Shown here in pieces: positions 1-4,624 of a stretch of DNA of 5,646 nucleotides. The stretch is from positions 1 through 5,646 of the forward strand of contig JAGVCD010000357.1 in NCBI GenBank assembly GCA_020059425.1, read 5' to 3'. A program made the position numbers and the translations under genes. Each line of letters begins with the position of its first letter. Position 1 is the first letter of the stretch. Source of the DNA: Chamaesiphon sp. (GTDB taxonomy: Bacteria > Cyanobacteriota > Cyanobacteriia > Cyanobacteriales > Chamaesiphonaceae). Under the pieces are notes generated by a model. That model did not search any database, was not told the DNA's origin, and saw nothing but the letters and a program-made list of their open reading frames with translations.

Positions 1-903
1 AATCGCTCCAGCCGTATCTAAACCAATATGCTGAGCTAACTCTACATTTAAGTTATGAGAAGTATCACCTTTGAGCAGACGTTCGATCGCATTCCAATCG
101 CCCAGATCATCCCAACCAAAACTAGCTGGCAGCACATAGGCTAGCTTGGTCTTTTCCATCAAAGCATAGTCAATACTCTGCTTGGTAATCGTCGGATAAG
201 CATCCAAACCAGACTCCATCAAAGGCTGAATAATTTGGGGGGCGTGCAACTGCATTTCGGCTAACAAAGTTTGGGCAGTGAAAATAAACATGCCACTGTT
301 CCAGGTATAATTGCCAATCTTCAGAAACTCAGTGGCTGTCTCTTGATCGGGCTTTTCGGCAAATCTGTTTACTTTGTAAGCTTTTTGGCCTAAATATTCA
401 CCAGCAATTTCGCCTTCTTGAATATAGCCATAGCCGGTGGATGGAAAATTGGGGGTAATTCCTAAAGTAACGATCGAAGGCCGTTCCTGAGCCAAGGCCG
501 CCGCTGCTTGGAGAGTCCGATTAAAGCCAGCTTCATCGGCAATATGATGGTCGGCGGGGAAAAAGCCCACTGTCGCTTGTTGACCATGCCGCGCCGCTAC
601 CGCCAAAGTTGACCAAGCCACCGCCGCCGCCGTATCTCGACCTTCTGGCTCTACCAACAAATTGGTAGCAGGCAATTCGGGCAATTGCTCTTGGACTCCT
701 GCTGCCAACTGCGCCGAAGTTACCACCCAGACATTTGCCCAGCCTCCGGCAATTTCTAGCAACCGATAAGCAGTAGCTTGCAGTAGGCTCACCCCACTGC
801 CATCCAAAGACAGAAACTGTTTCGGACGATGCTTCCGGCTCAGGGGCCAAAAACGTTCGCCTTTACCGCCAGCTAGAATGATCGGAATCAGAGTTTTAGT
901 CAT
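1..903 (-). CDS. manC: Mannose-1-phosphate guanylyltransferase, 3' end beyond the window
   Basis: The enzyme joins mannose 1-phosphate and GTP to make GDP-mannose, the cytoplasmic donor for mannose, fucose and rhamnose units of exopolysaccharide, LPS and glycans. The reverse strand reads without interruption from ATG at 903 to the left edge, giving 301 residues; family members of the short single-domain type are about 350-370, so roughly the last 50-70 are missing. Visible motifs are the nucleotidyltransferase signature at residues 11-30 (AGGKGERFWPLSRKHRPKQF), the metal-binding PADHH at 116-120, TGYGYI at 156-161, RFAEKPD at 180-186, WNSGMF at 201-206 and GWDDLGDW at 263-270. The EGRDTAAAVA segment near 87-96 also fits. 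Seen so far there is no C-terminal isomerase domain, but the cut end prevents a firm statement. No clear Shine-Dalgarno precedes the ATG; it is chosen because the family N-terminus starts here. psbN lies upstream on the same strand. A glucose or other sugar nucleotidyltransferase is much less likely given the FWPLSR signature. Confidence 0.95.
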   Translation of the reverse strand, partial: MTKTLIPIILAGGKGERFWPLSRKHRPKQFLSLDGSGVSLLQATAYRLLEIAGGWANVWVVTSAQLAAGVQEQLPELPATNLLVEPEGRDTAAAVAWSTLAVAARHGQQATVGFFPADHHIADEAGFNRTLQAAAALAQERPSIVTLGITPNFPSTGYGYIQEGEIAGEYLGQKAYKVNRFAEKPDQETATEFLKIGNYTWNSGMFIFTAQTLLAEMQLHAPQIIQPLMESGLDAYPTITKQSIDYALMEKTKLAYVLPASFGWDDLGDWNAIERLLKGDTSHNLNVELAQHIGLDTAGAI

Positions 904-977
904 GGGTTAGGAATCGCTTGGTATATTCACAAACAAATGGTTGAATTGCCGAGGGGCAAGTCGATGTCTATCAAAGC

Positions 978-1054
978 TTTTCTGCGACAGGCTCAACACC
1001 AGCCACTCAACCTTAATAAATCCAGGTTAAATATGCGCTGAGCACCGCAGAAAA
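978..1054. repeat. Long-range inverted repeat able to form a branched stem
   Basis: TTTTCTGCG at 978-986 pairs perfectly with CGCAGAAAA at 1046-1054. Inside it GCTCA (991-995) pairs with TGAGC (1039-1043), and further in AACCT (1009-1013) pairs with AGGTT (1024-1028). The three nested stems would give a folded element of about 77 bases between psbN and manC. No T-run follows on either strand, so it is not a standard terminator. On the minus strand it would lie in the 3' region of psbN mRNA or the 5' leader of manC. A smaller hairpin (TTGCC-GAGG-GGCAA, 946-959) lies closer to manC. Function is unknown; the pairing is seen, any role is inferred. Confidence 0.45.
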
Positions 1055-1073
1055 ACAAAAGAAAGCCAAATTT

Positions 1074-1205
1074 CTAATCTTCGTGATCGTCGAACGGATC
1101 GTCTAACTGAGCAGCTGGCGGTCCAAAAGAGAGGTACAAACCATAGCCAGTAATGGCTACGATAATTGCTCCCAGTGAAATACTAAGAACTGTTGCGGAT
1201 TCCAT
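1074..1205 (-). CDS. psbN: Photosystem II protein PsbN
   Basis: A 43-residue thylakoid membrane protein, at the family's normal length. It has one membrane span (about residues 5-25, start METATVL-like as MESATVL), then SFGPP at 26-30 and the acidic tail DPFDDHED at 36-43, all hallmark PsbN features. PsbN was first described as a photosystem II subunit but work in chloroplasts places it as an assembly and repair factor for the reaction centre rather than a structural part. The reading frame is intact from ATG at 1205 to the TAG at 1074-1076. It diverges from psbH, the arrangement also found in many cyanobacteria and echoed in chloroplast psbB operons, where psbN lies antisense beside psbH. 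No Shine-Dalgarno is evident. manC follows 170 bases downstream on the same strand, so readthrough into manC is possible but not shown. Confidence 0.97.
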   Translation of the reverse strand: MESATVLSISLGAIIVAITGYGLYLSFGPPAAQLDDPFDDHED

Positions 1206-1210
1206 AGGAG

Positions 1211-1241
1211 TTACAAGTTGCGAATGATATACTTCTATAAT
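1211..1241 (+). promoter_or_regulatory. Candidate psbH promoter
   Basis: A perfect TATAAT lies at 1236-1241, with TTACAA at 1211-1216 as the best -35-like hexamer, but the 19-base spacer is longer than optimal. The implied start near 1248 would leave a leader of about 45 bases before psbH. A second, weaker possibility is TTGCGA (1245-1250) with TTTATA (1268-1273), 17 bases apart. Prediction rests on hexamer matches only. Confidence 0.4.
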
Positions 1242-1264
1242 ATATTGCGATATGTTAAAGCAAA
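1237..1264 (-). promoter_or_regulatory. Candidate psbN promoter overlapping the psbH promoter
   Basis: On the minus strand TTTGCT (complement of 1259-1264) and TATTAT (complement of 1237-1242) are separated by 16 bases. The -10 box is the complement of almost the same six bases used as the psbH -10, so the two polymerases would compete for the site. The implied leader to psbN is about 25 bases. Based only on hexamer resemblance. Confidence 0.3.
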
Positions 1265-1292
1265 CTTTTTATAGCTTATTTTTAGGTGACCC

Positions 1293-1493
1293 ATGGGACA
1301 ACGTACAAAGTTAGGCGATATTCTTAGACCACTAAACTCCGAGTATGGTAAGGTCGTCCCAGGTTGGGGAACCACACCAGTCATGGGTATTTTCATGGTT
1401 TTATTTGCAGTCTTTTTGCTAATTATCCTGCAAATCTATAATTCTTCACTAGTCTTAGACGGTTTCTCCGTCAACTGGGGCGGCGTTAAGTAA
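1293..1493 (+). CDS. psbH: Photosystem II 10 kDa phosphoprotein PsbH
   Basis: A 66-residue single-span subunit of photosystem II that sits next to CP47 (PsbB) in the thylakoid and helps stabilise the complex and the QA/QB side. The sequence has the family N-terminus ([20 protein letters not shown]), the loop [12 protein letters not shown] at 21-32, one hydrophobic span at about 30-50, and the lumenal tail [12 protein letters not shown] at 55-66. Length matches other cyanobacterial PsbH, which lack the longer phosphorylated N-terminal extension of plants. The start is supported by AGGTGA at 1284-1289, which matches the extended anti-Shine-Dalgarno sequence. It is divergent to psbN. A strong hairpin follows 21 bases after the stop codon, before the DUF3288 gene on the same strand. 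Confidence 0.98.
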   Translation: MGQRTKLGDILRPLNSEYGKVVPGWGTTPVMGIFMVLFAVFLLIILQIYNSSLVLDGFSVNWGGVK

Positions 1494-1514
1494 CCAGCAG
1501 AACATCGTTGAAAA

Positions 1515-1554
1515 GAACAGGGTAGAAAAGAAATTCTCTTTTTCTATCCTGTTC
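1515..1554 (+). terminator. Strong hairpin after psbH without a U-tract
   Basis: Bases 1515-1529 pair with 1540-1554 (GAACAGGGTAGAAAA against TTTTCTATCCTGTTC), a 15-bp stem with one G-T wobble and a loop of about 10 bases. The right arm itself is T-rich, but the bases after it (CTGTAGCAAT) are not, so it does not look like an efficient intrinsic terminator in the plus direction. It may act as a partial terminator or as a 3' stabiliser or processing site separating abundant psbH mRNA from the DUF3288 gene that begins 25 bases further on. Confidence 0.55.
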
Positions 1555-1579
1555 CTGTAGCAATACTTTCAAATTAGTT

Positions 1580-1882
1580 ATGAGTGACCAACTACCCAAG
1601 AAGCCCCAAAATCATCCACAGGAAAAAAAAGATCGCGAAACAATTAGCCAAATAATTCAGGGCAATGCCGAGAATCCAGTAAATTTAGCAGAACTAGCCC
1701 GGCTGCGTATTCGCTACCAAGGGTTTCCGGGTGCAGTCGCAATTAAAGATAGTCTGGACCAAATTATGAAAAAATGGGGACTAACCGAAGCAGAGCTTTT
1801 TGCCAAAACTCGTGAAATCCATAACCATGAGCGGGTCTATCAGGTGCGCAGCAAGTTTCAAGAACAGGAAGACTGGACATAA
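1580..1882 (+). CDS. DUF3288 family protein
   Basis: A 100-residue soluble protein of a small, mainly cyanobacterial family of unknown function (DUF3288). The family core is clear: an N-terminal DQ...NHPQ..KDRETI segment (3-22), the highly conserved block NLAELARLRIRYQGFPGA at 35-52, then KKWGLTEAELFAKTREIH at 64-81 and VYQVRSKFQ at 87-94. It has no signal peptide and no membrane span; predicted content is mostly helical, rich in charged residues. The start at 1580 is the first ATG of the open frame and gives the family's usual length, although no Shine-Dalgarno is visible. It follows psbH by 86 bases with a hairpin between them, so it may be transcribed partly by readthrough from the psbH promoter. 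I cannot assign an activity. Confidence 0.88.
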   Translation: MSDQLPKKPQNHPQEKKDRETISQIIQGNAENPVNLAELARLRIRYQGFPGAVAIKDSLDQIMKKWGLTEAELFAKTREIHNHERVYQVRSKFQEQEDWT

Positions 1883-1906
1883 TCTCTGCAGTCATACCCC
1901 AGTCTT
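1869..1906 (+). terminator. Weak hairpin overlapping the end of the DUF3288 gene
   Basis: AAGACTGG (1869-1876) pairs perfectly with CCAGTCTT (1899-1906), an 8-bp stem with a long 22-base loop, followed by only a short T-run (TTT at 1905-1907). The left arm lies in the last codons of the DUF3288 gene. It could be a weak terminator of that unit; the large loop argues against high efficiency. Confidence 0.3.
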
Positions 1907-2063
1907 TGGCTCTAGCTATCCTATGCGATGAAGCAATATGGTATTCTAGCCTTGGCTGGCACCAAGGGGAAAGTCTGGGTGAAAGTCAGTTCAGCACCTT
2001 ATTAGAGTAGAATTCTGCGGTTTCAGTTGGCTTATCAATTTTCATTCATCGACTTTAATTAAT
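1883..2063 (+). other. Spacer between DUF3288 and DUF3727 genes
   Basis: The spacer is 181 bases and less AT-rich than the one before proB. It holds a small hairpin CCTTGG-CTGGCA-CCAAGG near 1950-1967 and the near-direct repeat GAAAGTCTGGG / GAAAGTCAG near 1969-1990. A 25-codon open frame starts at ATG 1928 and ends at TAG 2003-2005 (MKQYGILALAG...), without a ribosome binding site. The best -10-like word for the DUF3727 unit is TAGAAT at 2008-2013, with no good -35. I recognise no tRNA, riboswitch or other known RNA here. The unit downstream probably starts within this spacer. Confidence 0.4.
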
Positions 2064-2630
2064 ATGTCTGAATTATCCCATCCCGAAGATAGTGAACTAA
2101 ACGATTTAGTGAATTTGACAGATGAAACTGGTCGAACACTTGGTTGCTATGTTGAAAAATATCTAGAGTTAGATTCTAAAACTTATTTGCTGCTCTTACC
2201 GGTCGATGCTCCGATCGAAATCTTCGCCTGGAATGATGATGAAGATGAAGAATCAGCTGAACTGCTCGCGATCGATGAAGATGATCAAATTGCTCTGGTT
2301 TTTGCTGATGCCAGTGCTGTGTTGTCAGAGCAAAATCTGACCCTAAAACAGACGGCCTATACCCTAACAGCCTCTGGTGACCTGCCACCCATTGACCCAG
2401 AAGAAATTCTCCAAATCGACTTAGAAGGAGAAGACTTGGATCCAGAAGAGTTTCAAATTCTTTGCCACTTTTATAACAAGGAGCAAGAATATGTCATCTG
2501 TACTCCAGTAGATCCGCTATTGTTCTTTGGGAAGAGAAATGAACAGGGCGTTATAGAGCTATTATCTAATCAAGAATCTGATGAAGTTGCTCCCCGCTTG
2601 GAAGAATTACTCCTAGATGAAGCCTCTTAA
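2064..2630 (+). CDS. DUF3727 domain protein, acidic, with internal duplication
   Basis: A 188-residue soluble protein resembling the cyanobacterial DUF3727 family, whose N-terminal half is like the small DUF1292-type domain. Function is not known. Two related halves are visible: YLLLLPVDAPIEIFAW at 41-56 followed by ESAELLAI at 63-70, and YVICTPVDPLLFFGKR at 143-158 followed by VIELLSN at 163-169; each has the pattern Y-hydrophobic-PVD-hydrophobic-F and then an E-L-L strand. A proline-containing acidic linker at 105-131 joins them. The protein is very acidic: by hand count 48 Asp/Glu against 8 Lys/Arg, with runs such as WNDDEDEESAE (56-66). There is no signal peptide, membrane span or cysteine cluster. 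The ATG at 2064 is the first in frame and no strong Shine-Dalgarno precedes it. It heads the run with mltG and yqeG, 48 bases before mltG with no terminator. The family assignment is from recall of sequence pattern, not from a search. Confidence 0.85.
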   Translation: MSELSHPEDSELNDLVNLTDETGRTLGCYVEKYLELDSKTYLLLLPVDAPIEIFAWNDDEDEESAELLAIDEDDQIALVFADASAVLSEQNLTLKQTAYTLTASGDLPPIDPEEILQIDLEGEDLDPEEFQILCHFYNKEQEYVICTPVDPLLFFGKRNEQGVIELLSNQESDEVAPRLEELLLDEAS

Positions 2631-2678
2631 ACTAAACAAGCCTAGATTTTTGTTGATTTCTGAACTACTAATACACCT

Positions 2679-3743
2679 ATGAAAGACCGATCTAGTTTGC
2701 CTAAATGGGCAAAGTTTGCTGCCCCTACCGGAATTTTGGCTGTTGTGGCCAGCTTAGGACTCTTGGCTTGGTGGAATGATGCGATCGCCCCACCAGCTAC
2801 CGCCAATAGTCCCGAAGTACAATTCAATATTCCCTCCGGTAGCTCAGCACAATCGATCGGCAAGGAACTAGCCGCCCAAAAGTTAATCAAGTCAGAATTA
2901 GCCTGGAAGCTCTGGACATCAGTTTTTTCGCGTCAAAGCAAAGGAGCCAAGTCTGGTAGCTACCAAATTTCGCCCGGTCAAGCACTACCCGATATCGCTG
3001 GTAAAATTTGGAGCGGCAAAGTCACCGAAGTTACCTTTAAGATACAAGAAGGATTTAACCTTAAGCAGATGGCTAGGTATTTTCAGGAAGAGAAAAAATA
3101 CTTTACAGCTGAAGAATTCATGGCAGCTGCCCAACAAATTCCCCGCGATAAATTTCCGTGGCTGCCAGAAGGGATTAAGGATCTAGAAGGATTTTTACTA
3201 CCAGAGACCTATAAAATCCCCAAGGAAGGCATCACCGCTCCAGGGGTGGTCAACCAAATGCTGAAACAGTTTGAGAACACTGCTTTACCTGTATACAAAG
3301 AACAAGGAGCTAACTCCAAACTATCTCTCTTGCAATGGGTCAGCCTGAGTAGCATTGTCGAGAAAGAAGCAGTTATTCCCAGCGAGCGACCACAAATCGC
3401 CGGAGTTTTCATAAATCGTCTAGCGCAAGGCATCAAACTCGGGTCTGACCCGACCGTTGAGTATGCTTTTGGCTTTACCCAAACTCCGGATAAGCCATTA
3501 CTTTTTTCACAAATCCGTAAGCCCCACCCTTACAATACTTATACGACAGCCGGTATTCCACCTGGTCCGATCGCTGGACCCGGATTATCTAGCCTGAAAG
3601 CAGTACTAGCACCGGATAACACTGACATGCTATTTTTTGTGGCCAGATACGATGGCACACACGTATTTAGCAAAACCAATGCGGAACACGAACAAGCTAC
3701 CAGAGAAATTCGGGCTGGTCGCCAACAGGCTCAGAAAAAATAA
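2679..3743 (+). CDS. mltG: Endolytic murein transglycosylase MltG (YceG-like)
   Basis: An inner-membrane enzyme that cuts nascent glycan strands internally, leaving 1,6-anhydro-MurNAc ends, and so is thought to set glycan chain length and release strands during peptidoglycan synthesis. The protein is 354 residues, normal for the family (about 340-380). A short basic cytoplasmic start is followed by a membrane anchor at about 17-33, then a LysM-like region beginning VQFNIPSGSSAQSIGKEL (47-64). The YceG catalytic domain follows: EGFLLPETYKIP (170-181), the active-site block SSIVEKEA (224-231) with the probable catalytic Glu at 228, VFINRL (243-248), SDPTVEYAFG (256-265), HPYNTYTTAGIPPGPI (283-298) and the tail SLKAVLAP (305-312). 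All key elements are present, so it should be active. The ATG at 2679 gives the expected short cytoplasmic tail. It is followed 12 bases later by yqeG, so the two are almost certainly co-transcribed. Confidence 0.96.
   Translation: MKDRSSLPKWAKFAAPTGILAVVASLGLLAWWNDAIAPPATANSPEVQFNIPSGSSAQSIGKELAAQKLIKSELAWKLWTSVFSRQSKGAKSGSYQISPGQALPDIAGKIWSGKVTEVTFKIQEGFNLKQMARYFQEEKKYFTAEEFMAAAQQIPRDKFPWLPEGIKDLEGFLLPETYKIPKEGITAPGVVNQMLKQFENTALPVYKEQGANSKLSLLQWVSLSSIVEKEAVIPSERPQIAGVFINRLAQGIKLGSDPTVEYAFGFTQTPDKPLLFSQIRKPHPYNTYTTAGIPPGPIAGPGLSSLKAVLAPDNTDMLFFVARYDGTHVFSKTNAEHEQATREIRAGRQQAQKK
2781..2788. repeat. HIP1 octamer GCGATCGC
   Basis: This is the only full copy of the highly iterated palindrome 1 that I found in the window; it lies inside the membrane-anchor end of mltG. 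The hexamer core CGATCG occurs at least 13 times, within manC, the DUF3727 gene, mltG, yqeG and proB. HIP1 is a hallmark of many cyanobacterial genomes. Confidence 0.9.
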
Positions 3744-3755
3744 TTAGGAATTTAC

Positions 3756-4292
3756 ATGCTTTTTCGTAAATTGCAGCCAGATTTAGTTTTGGGCGGCAAC
3801 GTTCTGCAGCTAACTCCGACAACACTTCATAAACACCAGCTACGTGGACTAATTCTAGATATTGATGACACGATTATTCCAGTCAAAACCACTGCTGCTC
3901 AGCCAGAATTATTGGAATGGTTGGCGGAGATTAGACAAGTGGCCAAAATATGGCTGGTAACAAACAATCCACATCGTCAACGCATTGAATCGATCGCCAA
4001 TAGTCTAGATCTTCCCTATTTTTTGTCCGCAGCCAAGCCTTCCCGTAAAAAGCTCCGCCTAGCTGTCAACGACATGAATTTACCCCATCGAGAAGTTGCA
4101 ATGGTGGGCGATCGGATCTTTACCGATGTTCTGGCCGGTAACCGATTGGGAGTCTTCACTATTCTGGTCGATCCGATCGTTGCCCAAAATTCCACAACCA
4201 GTTTTCATTTCCTGCGCCAAGCCGAATTTAGAATCGCCCAGCTCACTGGTGTTTCACTAGCCAGACCATACACACATCGAAAAATATTGTAA
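3756..4292 (+). CDS. yqeG: YqeG family HAD phosphatase, probable phosphatidylglycerophosphate phosphatase
   Basis: A 178-residue HAD IIIA-type phosphatase, the usual length for the YqeG family. All four HAD motifs are present: motif I LDIDDTI at 34-40 (nucleophile Asp35, acid/base Asp37), motif II VTNN at 68-71 (Thr69), motif III Lys94 in AAKPSRKKL (92-100), and motif IV VGDRIFTDV at 117-125 (Asp119, Asp124). The N-terminus LFRKLQPDLVLGGNVLQLTP is typical of the family and has no membrane span. Fungal Gep4 and plant PGPP1 in this family remove the phosphate from phosphatidylglycerophosphate to yield phosphatidylglycerol, a lipid essential for thylakoids and photosystem II; that role here is inferred by family. 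The start is supported by AGGAA at 3746-3750, five bases before the ATG. It is closely coupled to mltG. A strong terminator follows about 150 bases after the stop. Confidence 0.92.
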   Translation: MLFRKLQPDLVLGGNVLQLTPTTLHKHQLRGLILDIDDTIIPVKTTAAQPELLEWLAEIRQVAKIWLVTNNPHRQRIESIANSLDLPYFLSAAKPSRKKLRLAVNDMNLPHREVAMVGDRIFTDVLAGNRLGVFTILVDPIVAQNSTTSFHFLRQAEFRIAQLTGVSLARPYTHRKIL

Positions 4293-4438
4293 TAAAAATC
4301 AATTAATCCTCATTTACAGAAATATAAATAAAATATTAAGAAACAAAAGATTTTTAATTTTATCTGGCATCATAAGTATGTTGCAAATGAGACCAGCTTA
4401 TATAAAGGTCTTAAACATAACAAAACAAATTTAAAACT

Positions 4439-4477
4439 AGAGTGCTAGCTTGTTTCGGGCTAGCACTCTTCTTTTTT
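4439..4477 (+). terminator. Rho-independent terminator after yqeG
   Basis: AGAGTGCTAGC (4439-4449) pairs perfectly with GCTAGCACTCT (4459-4469) around a 9-base loop, followed by TCTTTTTT (4470-4477). This is the clearest intrinsic terminator in the window and separates the DUF3727-mltG-yqeG unit from proB. On the opposite strand the stem is followed by AGTTTTAAATTTG, so some bidirectional activity is possible, though no minus-strand gene ends here. Confidence 0.9.
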
Positions 4478-4555
4478 AGAATTGCTTTATCATTCAAGAA
4501 CAGAATAATTACTACTTGAATCTGAGAAATCAACAAATTTTTGTCATATTAATTA

Positions 4556-4592
4556 ATACTAATCTTTCAAAGTTATTTACCATTAGTATAAA
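4556..4592 (+). promoter_or_regulatory. Dyad and -10-like box upstream of proB
   Basis: ATACTAAT (4556-4563) and ATTAGTAT (4582-4589) form a perfect 8-base inverted repeat with an 18-base spacer. The right arm overlaps TATAAA (4587-4592), the best -10-like hexamer before proB, which would start RNA near 4600 and leave a leader of about 25 bases; no good -35 is present. The dyad may be an operator or may be chance in AT-rich DNA. GAGG at 4605-4608 is the only Shine-Dalgarno-like word and is 16 bases from the ATG, too far to be convincing. Confidence 0.3.
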
Positions 4593-4624
4593 TATTTACC
4601 GTATGAGGCGAGCAATATTTCTTT

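Larger units (their letters stand above)
4293..4624 (+). other. AT-rich gap between yqeG and proB
   Basis: No gene is recognisable in these 332 bases. The first part (4293-4438) is very AT-rich with a short inverted repeat AGACC / GGTCT near 4390-4412 and a TATAAA at 4401-4406 that could be a lone -10 box. The intrinsic terminator at 4439-4477 follows. The second part (4478-4624) has ATTCAAG / CTTGAAT (4492-4498, 4515-4521), a 12-base palindrome at 4547-4558 (TATTAATTAATA), and an 8-base dyad nearer to proB. A 24-codon frame from ATG 4603 overlaps proB out of frame and looks spurious. Confidence 0.6.

Noticed and set aside
533..850. Minus-strand 105-codon frame rich in Arg, Gly and Ser.
   Set aside because: It lies in another frame of manC, which shows all family motifs uninterrupted over the same bases.
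1963..2000. GGGGAA...GGGTGAAAGTC looks a little like the core of a cobalamin riboswitch.
   Set aside because: The supporting stem is weak, the CCCGCAACTGTAA block and the rest of the aptamer are missing, and the downstream gene has no link to cobalamin.
1963..2034. GGGGAAAGTCTGGG and, further on, GGCTTATC recall conserved words of RNase P RNA (CR-I and CR-V).
   Set aside because: The words are only about 60 bases apart instead of several hundred, the pairing that forms P4 is absent, and no other conserved blocks are present.
4439..4469. GAGTGCTAG-N-CTAGCACTC resembles the HrcA operator CIRCE (TTAGCACTC-N9-GAGTGCTAA).
   Set aside because: The arms are in the opposite order to CIRCE, no chaperone gene follows, and a U-tract directly after the stem identifies it as a terminator.
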